From assembly GCF_003205295.1 (NCBI RefSeq), contig NZ_QJRP01000018.1, forward strand, positions 32,876 to 96,875: 64,000 nt of DNA, given 5' to 3'. The DNA comes from Pseudomonas mosselii. GTDB taxonomy: Bacteria; Pseudomonadota; Gammaproteobacteria; Pseudomonadales; Pseudomonadaceae. The notes beneath the pieces were generated by a model. The model was given only the letters and a program-made list of their open reading frames with translations, searched no databases and had not been told where the DNA came from. The position numbers and the translations under genes were made by a program. Numbering within the stretch: the first letter of the stretch is position 1; every line of letters starts with the position of its first letter. Shown piece after piece: positions 49,065 to 58,046 of the stretch.

Positions 49065-49421
49065 ATGAATGCCTTGAACCAAGCCCACTGCGAAGCCTGC
49101 CGCGCCGATGCGCCGAAAGTCACCGACGACGAACTGGCGGTACTGATCCGCGAGATCCCGGACTGGAACATCGAAGTCCGCGACGGCCACATGGAGCTCG
49201 AGCGCGTATTCCTGTTCAAGAACTTCAAGCACGCCCTGGCCTTCACCAACGCCGTTGGCGAAATCGCCGAAGCCGAAGGCCATCACCCGGGTCTGCTGAC
49301 CGAGTGGGGCAAGGTCACCGTGACTTGGTGGAGCCACTCGATCAAGGGCCTGCACCGCAACGACTTCATCATGTGCGCGCGCACCGACGAGGTCGCCAAA
49401 ACCGCCGAAGGGCGCAAGTGA
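49065..49421 (+). CDS. phhB: Pterin-4a-carbinolamine dehydratase PhhB
   Basis: The 118-residue product regenerates the pterin cofactor for PhhA. It has AEGHHPGLLTEWGKVTVTWW, then SHSIKGLHRNDFIMCA, the active-site pattern of the PCD/DCoH family. It lies 38 bases after phhA; its stop overlaps the phhC start (TGATG). Confidence 0.97.
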   Translation: MNALNQAHCEACRADAPKVTDDELAVLIREIPDWNIEVRDGHMELERVFLFKNFKHALAFTNAVGEIAEAEGHHPGLLTEWGKVTVTWWSHSIKGLHRNDFIMCARTDEVAKTAEGRK

Positions 49422-50614
49422 TGCACTTCGCGGCCATCGGACGGGTCCCTGGCGACCCGATCCTGGGGCTGATGGAGGCCTACGCCCGCGACGAGAATCC
49501 GGCCAAGTTCGACCTGGGGGTCGGCGTGTTCAAGGACGCCCAGGGCCTGACGCCGATTCCCGCAGCGGTCAAGCAGGCCGAGCAGCGCCTGGTCGAACGC
49601 CAGACCACCAAAAGCTACATCGGTGGCCATGGTGACGCGGCGTTCGGGCGCCTGATCAGCGAACTGGTGCTGGGCAGCGAATCGCCGTTGCTGGCCAGCC
49701 AGCGCGCCGGCGCTACCCAGACGCCAGGCGGAACCGGCGCCCTGCGTCTGACGGCGGAGTTCATCGCCCATTGCCTGCCAGGGCGTGGCATCTGGCTGAG
49801 CGACCCGACCTGGCCGATCCACGAGACGATCTTCGCCGGCGCCGGGCTCAAGGTGTCCCACTATCCCTACGTGGGCAAGGACAACCGCCTGAACGTCGAC
49901 GGCATGCTCGCCGCACTGGAACAGGCACCGGAAGGTGATGTGGTGCTGCTGCACGCCTGCTGCCACAACCCGACTGGGTTCGATCTGAACCAGGACGAGT
50001 GGCGCGCAGTGCTCGACATCGTCAAGCGACGCAACCTGCTGGCGCTGATCGATTTTGCCTACCAGGGCTTCGGTGACGGCCTGGAGGAAGACGCCTGGGC
50101 GGTGCGCCTGTTTGCCGCCGAGTTGCCGGAACTGTTGGTCACCAGCTCCTGCTCGAAGAACTTCGGTCTGTACCGCGATCGCACCGGCGCCCTGCTGGTA
50201 TGCAGCCACGATGCCGAGAAACTGCAGGATGTACGCAGCCAGCTGGCGTTCATTGCGCGCAACCTGTGGTCAACGCCACCGGACCATGGCGCGGCGGTGG
50301 TTGCCGAGATCCTCGGTGATCCGGCACTCAAGGCGTTGTGGGTCGAAGAAGTGAACGCCATGCGCCAGCGCATCGCCGAGCTTCGCGAAGGCCTGGTGCA
50401 GGCACTGGCCCCCCACGGCCTGGCCGAGCGCTTCGCGCACATCGCCGCGCAACGCGGGATGTTCTCCTACACCGGGCTGAACCCCGAGCAAGTGCGCCTG
50501 CTGCGTGAGCGGCACAGCGTGTACATGGTCGGTACCGGCCGGGCGAATATCGCCGGGGCGGATGCACGACGCCTGGAGCAATTGGCGACGGCCATCGCCG
50601 ACGCCTGTCGCTGA
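49421..50614 (+). CDS. phhC: Aromatic amino acid aminotransferase PhhC
   Basis: The 397-residue class I aminotransferase has the motif HACCHNPTGFDL, the PLP lysine in SSCSKNFGLYRDRTGAL and the C-terminal GRANIAGAD arginine. It transaminates tyrosine to 4-hydroxyphenylpyruvate. Its ATG overlaps the phhB stop, so translation is coupled. It matches phhC (tyrB-like) of Pseudomonas phh operons. Confidence 0.95.
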   Translation: MHFAAIGRVPGDPILGLMEAYARDENPAKFDLGVGVFKDAQGLTPIPAAVKQAEQRLVERQTTKSYIGGHGDAAFGRLISELVLGSESPLLASQRAGATQTPGGTGALRLTAEFIAHCLPGRGIWLSDPTWPIHETIFAGAGLKVSHYPYVGKDNRLNVDGMLAALEQAPEGDVVLLHACCHNPTGFDLNQDEWRAVLDIVKRRNLLALIDFAYQGFGDGLEEDAWAVRLFAAELPELLVTSSCSKNFGLYRDRTGALLVCSHDAEKLQDVRSQLAFIARNLWSTPPDHGAAVVAEILGDPALKALWVEEVNAMRQRIAELREGLVQALAPHGLAERFAHIAAQRGMFSYTGLNPEQVRLLRERHSVYMVGTGRANIAGADARRLEQLATAIADACR

Positions 50615-50623
50615 TATCGCAGT

Positions 50624-50714
50624 ACCTGTGGGAGCGGCTTTAGCCGCGAAGCAAGCGACGCGGTGGATGGCACCGGCTTCGCCGGTGTTCGCGGGTAAAC
50701 CCGCTCCCACAGGA
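50624..50714. repeat. Inverted REP pair after phhC
   Basis: CCTGTGGGAGCGGCTTTAGC faces GCGGGTAAACCCGCTCCCAC AGG-type sequence about 70 bases away, with an internal hairpin ACCGGCTTCGCCGGT. Same REP family as at 38929-39031. Confidence 0.8.
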
Positions 50715-50743
50715 TACGCGCCGCTTCGACATCAAGCGCTGTA

Positions 50744-50808
50744 ACTGTGGGGGAGCGCAGCCTGCGATGAATCGAACGCAGGCAGTACAAGACTGTTGCT
50801 CCCACAGT
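50744..50808. repeat. Second inverted repeat (AACTGTGGGGGAGC / GCTCCCACAGTG)
   Basis: A diverged REP-like pair: ACTGTGGGGGAGC on the left and GCTCCCACAGT on the right, with GCAGCCTGCG/CGCAGGC between. It lies at the left border of the toxin-gene segment. Confidence 0.6.
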
Positions 50809-50980
50809 GTTTCCGGCGCCCGAACACAGTCGGCGGTGCGCTGATCGCCCGCTAAAACCGACCAGCGCCAGGCAAAAATCTCAAACTGTCACCCAGACTG
50901 CTGTATCCTGCCCCAGCTTTTCGAAGCCACACATGCGCCCTGGCGCCGCCTTTTCACTCACACTTGCGAGGAACGACGAG

Positions 50981-51109
50981 ATGCATGAAATCCCGAATCT
51001 TCCCTTCCCAAGCCTGAACCCCGAAGAGCAATCCGTTGCCGCCCACGCCGAACCGACGCCCGCCGTCGACCAGGACGTCGAGGATCAATCCAGCGCCGAC
51101 CAGGAATAA
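50981..51109 (+). CDS. Small acidic protein, unrecognised
   Basis: The 42-residue product, beginning MHEIPNLPFPSLNPEEQSVA, is acidic and Pro-rich and likely disordered, with no signal peptide or membrane segment. The ATG is preceded by GAGGAACGACGAG, an acceptable ribosome site. It ends 156 bases before the giant toxin-like gene, same strand. I cannot assign a function, and it could be non-coding. Confidence 0.4.
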   Translation: MHEIPNLPFPSLNPEEQSVAAHAEPTPAVDQDVEDQSSADQE

Positions 51110-51128
51110 TCGCGCACCCCACCCGACT

Positions 51129-51178
51129 GTGTGAAAACGGCTGACCTGCGGGATCACCCCGTCATCGCGTTTTCACAC
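51129..51178. other. Inverted repeat in the leader of the giant gene
   Basis: GTGTGAAAACG at 51129-51139 is repeated in perfect inverse as CGTTTTCACAC at 51168-51178, with a 28-base loop. No T-run follows. It lies between the 42-aa ORF and the giant gene and could be an operator, an mRNA structure or a recombination scar. Confidence 0.65.
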
Positions 51179-51265
51179 CGTCAAGCGCCCTCAGGGTGCG
51201 ATAACCCCATACCGCCCAGCCCCAATCTGAATCAACAGACTGATACCTCCCACCTAGGAGGCCAC

Positions 51266-54200
51266 ATGTCTTTTGATTCCCCTCTCACGCCCGCTACCAC
51301 CTCACACAACGGGCCCTCCACCGATCAGCACCTTGCCAGCTCCACACTGTCCCAAAACCAGATAGCAACCAACGGCAGCGCATCAGCACCTGACCACAAC
51401 GCCATCAGTGCGCAACTTACCCCATCACGACTGCTGGAAAGAATCCGAGCGCATGTGACAACCAGCCCCTCGACGGATGAGGACCTGGAAAACAACATCC
51501 TGTCACCGACCCCCGCACTTTTCGCCGACAACCTGGACATCCCCCTGGGTGCCCCACTCGAGGCGTACGACCCTATCAGGGCAGTTCACCTCACCCTCAA
51601 CTACCTGCTGGACGGCAACACGCGATTCCCTGAAGACCCACGCTTCATCTTTGTGAACCTGATGGATTTATTCGGCGACACGAAAACCTACGCATTGGTT
51701 GCCGCAGTCCTGGGCGTCGAGGCAGACACCCTGACACCCCGCCAGATCCACGATTTTTTTGCTCGTATCGCCTGGGTCAATGAAGCCTCGATCAAAACGC
51801 CGGCCGCAAGAAAGCAACTCGATGAATTGCTGTTTGGCGAAAAGCCATTGAGTGCCGAAGCCGCTCGGCTTGGCAAGGATGAGTTCTGCGAACTGGGCGA
51901 ACTGCTGACCGGGGTGCCCGAGGCCTTGCAGATATGGATGTTGCAGTTCAAGCGCGGCGAGCGCCGAGACACCGCCAGCGATTGGCTTGCGCATTGTCCG
52001 GCTGAAAATCTGCTGAAAGGCCTGACAGCACACGAATTGAATCCAGCCCAAACGGCCTTGACGGCCTTGACCATTACACTCAAGGAAGTGTTGCCCACCC
52101 AAATTGGGTATGAAGACAACGCACTGATACTTTCGCGAAACTTGCATCTGACCCAGCCGCTGATGAACCTTCGTGTCAGGGTACTTCCTGCTGCATCGCA
52201 GGTTCCGGCCTGGGCGGATGAAGATCCTTCTCGCGATGACAGCCCACCTGTTGAATGGAGCAATGCCCAGACTCAGGACCTGGGAGCCCGCCTGCTCCGA
52301 AAAGTGGTACTGCATGCACTGGACGCAAGTACTGAAGCCTGGGTGCCGCTGACCCTCGACATTGCCCAACGCGCCCAAGGCATGCAGGCTTTTTCTTTTG
52401 CGAACAAACTGAAGCAGGTGCACCCGACATTGAGTGCGACAGATTGCCTGCGCCTGGCTTCGTTGCTATTGCCACCAACGTCTGCAGCGGCAGGTCCATC
52501 CCCGCTCACCCCCTTGCCTGACAGCCGAGCCCTGGTTGAAACGCTCCCCGCCTTCAGCGACTGGTGCACGCACACCCTCATTGATGACCTGTTCACGAAC
52601 GCGGGCTGTGAACTGCTCTGCGAGCTCAAGCAGGGCGAACGCCACTTGCTATTGCCAGCTTCGCAAACCTGGCAATTGATGATGCGATCATCACAGTTTG
52701 CAGACGTTTTCCGACCTCTGCTCGCTCTGGCAGGCTGGTATGGCGCCTCTCCTGCCGAGCCCGCATCACCGCGTGCGACACAGGCACTGGCGAGCCGGGC
52801 AATCGTCGATCACTTCCTGGGACCTCGTACACCGACAGATCGATCGGTGGCCGAGGACTTTCACGATCACTGGGTCACCGAGCACAGCCATCTGGATCTG
52901 CGTGCGAAAGTAAACGACAACATTCGTGCTCGCATTCCCGATATATCCCCGGCAGCATTGAGCCTGCTTGAATACTTGCTGCTCAGGGAGCTGGCACCTG
53001 AGCTGCTGATCAGCGACACACCCGACTGGCTCTATTATGGCCGCTCCTTGCAAAGCCTCGCCCTGATGCACGGCGCCAGATTGCTTGAAGCCCTGTTGCC
53101 TGGAGCCAGCTGCAAGACGGCCTACGATAAAGTCGTCACCCTGGCGAGCGACCTGAGCAGCCTCAAAGAGGAACATGCACAGCGACTCTGGAGCAACACC
53201 CTGATCTTGCCAGCGTTGCGCTATGCCAAAGCCCACGGCGCCCTACCAGGCTTCACGGGCAACGACATCAGGCAGGCCACCCTGCAACAGATCAAACTCG
53301 CAGTGCAGTTCGTCACTACCGAGCAGCAGGCGCTTGCGCGAGATGCACAAGAAATCGCCAAGACGCCTCCGGACCGAAAGACCTTGGCAGAACAGCAATT
53401 GGCTGCGGCGGGCGTCGGCACGCAATACTGGGATAAGTCCATTGCCTGCCCAGAGACCTGGAAGTACCTGAGTAGCCTGGGACTGGCCAAATCGAGCGGC
53501 TACAACTGGCATCACACCATAGCCACGCCAGGTTTCTCAGGTGACGTTGGCGCGCCAAGCCAAAAACCGGTCATCGAAAATCTCACACAACTGCTCATGA
53601 CGGGGGACATCTATCGCGATGGAGAACCCACGGTGCCAAAGCTGTATGACCAGGCCTTCGAAGCCTTCAAGATCGACTGGGGGGCCGCCCACGCACGGTT
53701 GATCAAGCGGCTGTTCATGGAGTTACCGCAAGCCTTGCGCACTCAACTCCATACATCCACATGCGAAGTGAGCCTGGTGTCCTTTAACGGTGACACCGGC
53801 ACCCAAGGCCTGTTCATTCGCTGCCAACCCGGCGACCACCGTGACGACTTCGATAGCCATGCAGTCGGCTGGGAGCACTATTTCGAACTCTGCCCCGGCG
53901 CAGGCGCACTGCGCCCTTGCAACCAGCACTTCAAGTACGACATTCCCTCCAATGTCATCCCCAACAACCCGATAGTTCAGGAAATGGTCAAGGCAGCGAA
54001 CAGAGACTTCAAACGCAAGAGCCGTTTGATCCCGCAGACCCGCATGGACAGTGACGCCTATCTCAATGGCACCCCGTCACGCTCGGCCCATCAGTTGCAA
54101 ACGCCACGCAATGGCACGCTGATTCCAACCTCGCAATGGGTGTACGCCAACCAGGCGAGCGAAGATGACTTCTTCCAGACCCTGGCCTGTACGGCAACCA

Positions 54201-56686
54201 CCCACTTGTACGCGTCCACCCTTGCGAAATTCAAGGCCGACCACACACACACCACCCCATGGGAAGAACTGGTCAACCTGGAAAAACAGATTGACGATTT
54301 CCTTGCCCGTACACTCCTGCCGTTCTATGGCTGCATTACCGACCTGGTCAAGGGCAATCACTCCGCCGGCGTAATCATAGGCTGTGTGATGGATGCCATC
54401 GGCGCCCTGATACCGGCAGGCAAGTTCATCGCTTCGAGCCTCATGCTGATTCGCGATGCCGCCAACCTTACACTGCGTGCGGCTTGCGAAGTCATGAGCG
54501 GCGCCGTCAGCGACCTGCTCGGCCACTTGGCACAACAAAGTCCAGCACTCATCTACCGCGACATTGACCGCAGTATCCGCTGGCTCTGCGTCACATCCTG
54601 GAAAAAACTGGCACAACCTGCGCTGCGCTGGCTGCACGACCTGCGCGGCGCCGCGCAACTGCTGCACATGACCGAAGAAGGCACCTACGCCATTACCCGG
54701 GAAGCGTTGAGCGAGTCTGGGTATGCTTTCGAGCAAGGTGAGCTGGCACAGGTCGGCAATAGCGAAAACACACTGGTGCGTAATCTGGGCACCGCCGATG
54801 AGTCCAACTTCAAACTGCTCGACCCCCACGACAACCTGCCCTATGGGCCGCGACTCATCACCGAAGCAACTGCGCAGGCACCCAAGCTCATTCCCCTGAA
54901 ACGCCTGGGATCAATCAGCCCTGGCCACTACCCTTCCCGAATCGCCGGCATCTTGGGCGAGGACGAGACGCTGGGCCTGGCCATCGACGACACCTGTAGT
55001 TTGCGGGTCCGCGCCAAGGGTGACGGGCACTACGACATCCACATCGATGATCACCACTATCATCTCGACGCCAGCGCTCACACCCCCTCCCTGAATGAGC
55101 TGTCAAACACGCCTGTCAGCACGCTGGACGAGATCACCCCCCAGGAGATGCTCTGCCGTCTGAAGCGTGACCTGGAGGAATCCAGCTGCAGCCCCTTCAC
55201 CAAGCTGGTCAGCCTGCCGGCCGAACGCCTTCGCGCCAGCCAGCCCAACCCACTCACTCGTGGCCAGGAAATCAGCCAGGCATTCGAAGCCAGGGAGTAC
55301 CACCTGGAGCGGCGCGGCACCGTCACCGGCGAGCAGGTTCCCGCCCGGTCGTTCGACCTGCTGGTGCACGAAGGTAAATTCTGCAAATGGGACCACGCTC
55401 CGATTAAAGGAACGACCCCCATGAAGTTCACCAAGGACAAGCAACTACTGGCACTGAGCGCGGACGAACGGATCCTCCTGGGGTTGCCCGAGAAGCCCAC
55501 CTACCAGCCGCAGATCACCGGGCGCATGTCCAGCGAGCGGCACTTCGGCTTACTGCCCGATACCAGCGCCACGCAAGCCAAGACCATCAACCCCCATGTA
55601 CCAGTCGTAGCGCTGGAGCAGATCTGCGAACAGGTGGCGGACAAGCGCGTGTTGCGCGGAATCAAAATCGAATGGAACGAGGAACAACAGATCTATGTAG
55701 AGGTGGACAATGGAAGGTTCTATAAAACCCGGCAAGGCCCGGGCCAGCTAACCTTTACCCCGGTGACCGACGCCGAAGAAGTCAACGAGTACCTGCGCCT
55801 TTCCAACCAGTACCGCTTCGTGGCCGAACGGCCCAATGCCGCCATAGACCGACACAATATCGCCAAGCTGCTCTTTGCCACTCTCGTGGAAAAGGGCGAG
55901 CCAGGGCTGCAGGCCTGGCTTGCAAGCGCGCCCGCCAACAAGTACTACGAGACCTATGCGCGCTGGTGTGTCGACAATAATGAACGCAATGAAATGCTGC
56001 ATTATGCCGAGAACATCCTCTCGGGGGAGCGTCCGCAGACCAGCCTGGTAGAGGAAACCAGAAGCCTGATTCCCGACTGGAAGCTCATCGGCCAACGCAA
56101 CCTCGCCGAGAAACGTTGCACGGTCCAGGTCCTGACCGAACTACTCCCGATCCAAGGCAAGGAAGCCAGCTGGGTGCCGCTGACCACCGTCAACATTGAC
56201 CAGCAGGATGTCGCCAATATGATCTCGGCGCAGATGCACAACAGCAACCTGGCGTTTGCCTCGGTGCTCACCAAGGATGGACGGAAATTCGTGTACTACG
56301 CATTGGCGGGTGGTGAGCGGGCAAAGAATCTGTACCTCAAACCCTATCGACAGGGAGTACCCACCCGGCAGATTGGCGACACCACCTATGTCGATGCCAG
56401 GGCCTTGATGAGTAACCGAGCCCCCGACCCAGACATCACCAGCCTACCGGTCATCAGGCATTCGGGCAGGGTGTCGATCCGCCCATTTGATCGTTACCTT
56501 GACTCCGAACGGCTGATCGCAACCATTCTCAAGGAACAGCACCCGAGCAACAGCATTTACTCCATTCACATGTTTACCCGAATGGACACCTGTCGATCCT
56601 GCGGGGGGGTGGTGCTGCCTCAACTGACCCTCAACTACACCGATGCCGACTTCTGGGTAACCTACCTGGAAGAATACCGCCACTGA
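51266..56686 (+). CDS. Giant deaminase-domain toxin/effector candidate (1806 aa)
   Basis: The 1806-residue product has no Sec signal. Residues 1-60 are Ser/Thr/Asn-rich and disordered; ~60-640 are helical; LILPALRYAKAHG begins near 645. A hydrophobic segment at ~1033-1062 (PFYGCITDLVKGN, then GVIIGCVMDAIGALIPAGKF) resembles translocation segments of large dermonecrotic-type toxins. Residues ~1150-1650 are mixed beta and linker. The last ~110 residues look like a toxin deaminase: RYLDSERLIATIL (DSE, residues 1746-1748) and FTRMDTCRSCGGVV (Cys1776, Cys1779), the D/HxE plus CxxC zinc signature. Start ATG 51266 has AGGAGG 4 bases upstream; earlier in-frame codons lack one. It is visibly more AT-rich than its flanks. 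No immunity gene follows. Family assignment is from motif reading only. Confidence 0.75.
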   Translation: MSFDSPLTPATTSHNGPSTDQHLASSTLSQNQIATNGSASAPDHNAISAQLTPSRLLERIRAHVTTSPSTDEDLENNILSPTPALFADNLDIPLGAPLEAYDPIRAVHLTLNYLLDGNTRFPEDPRFIFVNLMDLFGDTKTYALVAAVLGVEADTLTPRQIHDFFARIAWVNEASIKTPAARKQLDELLFGEKPLSAEAARLGKDEFCELGELLTGVPEALQIWMLQFKRGERRDTASDWLAHCPAENLLKGLTAHELNPAQTALTALTITLKEVLPTQIGYEDNALILSRNLHLTQPLMNLRVRVLPAASQVPAWADEDPSRDDSPPVEWSNAQTQDLGARLLRKVVLHALDASTEAWVPLTLDIAQRAQGMQAFSFANKLKQVHPTLSATDCLRLASLLLPPTSAAAGPSPLTPLPDSRALVETLPAFSDWCTHTLIDDLFTNAGCELLCELKQGERHLLLPASQTWQLMMRSSQFADVFRPLLALAGWYGASPAEPASPRATQALASRAIVDHFLGPRTPTDRSVAEDFHDHWVTEHSHLDLRAKVNDNIRARIPDISPAALSLLEYLLLRELAPELLISDTPDWLYYGRSLQSLALMHGARLLEALLPGASCKTAYDKVVTLASDLSSLKEEHAQRLWSNTLILPALRYAKAHGALPGFTGNDIRQATLQQIKLAVQFVTTEQQALARDAQEIAKTPPDRKTLAEQQLAAAGVGTQYWDKSIACPETWKYLSSLGLAKSSGYNWHHTIATPGFSGDVGAPSQKPVIENLTQLLMTGDIYRDGEPTVPKLYDQAFEAFKIDWGAAHARLIKRLFMELPQALRTQLHTSTCEVSLVSFNGDTGTQGLFIRCQPGDHRDDFDSHAVGWEHYFELCPGAGALRPCNQHFKYDIPSNVIPNNPIVQEMVKAANRDFKRKSRLIPQTRMDSDAYLNGTPSRSAHQLQTPRNGTLIPTSQWVYANQASEDDFFQTLACTATTHLYASTLAKFKADHTHTTPWEELVNLEKQIDDFLARTLLPFYGCITDLVKGNHSAGVIIGCVMDAIGALIPAGKFIASSLMLIRDAANLTLRAACEVMSGAVSDLLGHLAQQSPALIYRDIDRSIRWLCVTSWKKLAQPALRWLHDLRGAAQLLHMTEEGTYAITREALSESGYAFEQGELAQVGNSENTLVRNLGTADESNFKLLDPHDNLPYGPRLITEATAQAPKLIPLKRLGSISPGHYPSRIAGILGEDETLGLAIDDTCSLRVRAKGDGHYDIHIDDHHYHLDASAHTPSLNELSNTPVSTLDEITPQEMLCRLKRDLEESSCSPFTKLVSLPAERLRASQPNPLTRGQEISQAFEAREYHLERRGTVTGEQVPARSFDLLVHEGKFCKWDHAPIKGTTPMKFTKDKQLLALSADERILLGLPEKPTYQPQITGRMSSERHFGLLPDTSATQAKTINPHVPVVALEQICEQVADKRVLRGIKIEWNEEQQIYVEVDNGRFYKTRQGPGQLTFTPVTDAEEVNEYLRLSNQYRFVAERPNAAIDRHNIAKLLFATLVEKGEPGLQAWLASAPANKYYETYARWCVDNNERNEMLHYAENILSGERPQTSLVEETRSLIPDWKLIGQRNLAEKRCTVQVLTELLPIQGKEASWVPLTTVNIDQQDVANMISAQMHNSNLAFASVLTKDGRKFVYYALAGGERAKNLYLKPYRQGVPTRQIGDTTYVDARALMSNRAPDPDITSLPVIRHSGRVSIRPFDRYLDSERLIATILKEQHPSNSIYSIHMFTRMDTCRSCGGVVLPQLTLNYTDADFWVTYLEEYRH

Positions 56687-56807
56687 TCCTCCTGACGGCA
56701 AGGTGAAGACATCTGCCCGACGCGCCATCTCGGTTCACGCTTCACCCACAGCCTGGATCGAGATGGTTATGATGGCGCAACACTCGCTTTACCCAGACCG
56801 GCCCCGC

Positions 56808-57998
56808 ATGCCCGAACACACACTATCGCCACTTGCGATCACCCTTCAGGTGGTCTCGATCGTCCTTTTCACCTTCATCGGCTATTTGAACATCGGCATT
56901 GCGCTCGCGGTGCTGCCCGGCTACGTGCACAACGACCTGGGCTTCAGCGCCGTGGTCGCGGGCCTGGTGATCAGCGTGCAGTACCTGGCAACCCTACTCA
57001 GCCGCCCCACCGCCAGCCGCATCATCGACAACCTCGGCAGCAAGAAGGCGGTCATGTACGGCCTGTTCGGCTGCAGCCTGAGCGGCGTGTTCATGCTGGC
57101 CTGCAGCTTCCTCACCCATCTGCCCTGGCTGAGCCTGACCTGCCTGTTCATCGGCCGCCTGGTGCTGGGCAGCGCCGAGAGCCTGGTGGGCTCGGGCTCG
57201 ATCGGCTGGGGCATCGGCCAGGTCGGCTCGGAGAATACCGCCAAGGTGATCTCCTGGAACGGCATTGCCAGCTATGGCGCATTGGCCACCGGCGCGCCAC
57301 TCGGGGTACTGATGGTCAAACAGTTCGGACTGTGGAGCATGGGCGCAAGCATCATCCTGCTGGGCATCATCGGCCTGCTGCTGGCTTGGCCCAAGCGCGC
57401 CGCGCCGATAGTCGCCGGCGTGCGCCTGCCGTTCCTGCGAGTGCTGGGCAAGGTGTTCCCCCATGGCTCGGGGCTGGCCCTGGGCTCGATCGGCTTTGGC
57501 ACCATCGCCACCTTCATCACGCTGTACTACGCCAGTCGCGACTGGCCCAACGCCGCGCTGACCCTGAGCCTGTTCGGCGCCAGCTTCATCTGCGCGCGCC
57601 TGCTGTTCGGCAACCTGATCAACCGCATCGGCGGCTTGCGCGTGGCGATCGCCTGTCTGTCGGTGGAGACCCTGGGGTTGCTGATGCTGTGGCTGGCAGC
57701 CAGCGCCGAGATGGCGCTGGCCGGCGCGGCGTTGAGCGGGTTCGGATTCTCGCTGGTGTTTCCGGCATTGGGGGTGGAAGCCATGAAGCAGGTGTCAGCA
57801 GCCAACCGCGGCGCGGCGGTGGGGGCCTACTCGCTGTTCATCGACCTGTCGCTGGGGGTCACCGGGCCGCTGGTGGGCGCCGTGGCGGCGGGGTTCGGAT
57901 TCGCCTCGATGTTCCTGTTTGCGGCAGCGGCAGCGGGGTGCGGGTTGGTGTTGAACCTTTACCTGTATCGCCAGGCACAGCGTTTGCGCAAATCCTGA
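56808..57998 (+). CDS. MFS transporter, YfcJ/YhhS-like
   Basis: The 396-residue product has about 12 membrane segments. RPTASRIIDNLGSKKAV is the MFS A-motif loop; GRLVLGSAESLVGSGSIGWG and FGFSLVFPALGVEAM fit the YfcJ/YhhS-type efflux permeases. The substrate is unknown. The start is uncertain: ATG 56808 (MPEHTLSPL) gives the usual N-terminus, and ATGs at 56763-56772 are alternatives; none has a strong ribosome site. It follows the giant gene by 121 bases on the same strand; a functional link is not shown. Confidence 0.85.
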   Translation: MPEHTLSPLAITLQVVSIVLFTFIGYLNIGIALAVLPGYVHNDLGFSAVVAGLVISVQYLATLLSRPTASRIIDNLGSKKAVMYGLFGCSLSGVFMLACSFLTHLPWLSLTCLFIGRLVLGSAESLVGSGSIGWGIGQVGSENTAKVISWNGIASYGALATGAPLGVLMVKQFGLWSMGASIILLGIIGLLLAWPKRAAPIVAGVRLPFLRVLGKVFPHGSGLALGSIGFGTIATFITLYYASRDWPNAALTLSLFGASFICARLLFGNLINRIGGLRVAIACLSVETLGLLMLWLAASAEMALAGAALSGFGFSLVFPALGVEAMKQVSAANRGAAVGAYSLFIDLSLGVTGPLVGAVAAGFGFASMFLFAAAAAGCGLVLNLYLYRQAQRLRKS

Positions 57999-58002
57999 AG
58001 GC

Positions 58003-58035
58003 ATCGCGGGGCGCCGATGCGCCTTGCCCCGCGAT
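58003..58035. terminator. GC stem-loop between convergent genes
   Basis: ATCGCGGGGC, 13 bases, GCCCCGCGAT: 10-bp perfect arms between the MFS stop and the dehydrogenase stop. It lacks a T-run and resembles a decayed REP, so termination is only probable. Confidence 0.4.
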
Positions 58036-58046
58036 TGCCGTCATGG

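Noticed and set aside
51131..51265. An upstream GTG start adding 45 residues to the giant protein
   Set aside because: The GTG lies inside the inverted repeat, has no ribosome site, and the added residues are not protein-like, whereas ATG 51266 has AGGAGG at ideal distance.
56687..57998. The MFS gene as a toxin exporter
   Set aside because: MFS permeases move small molecules; proximity alone does not support export of a 1806-residue protein.
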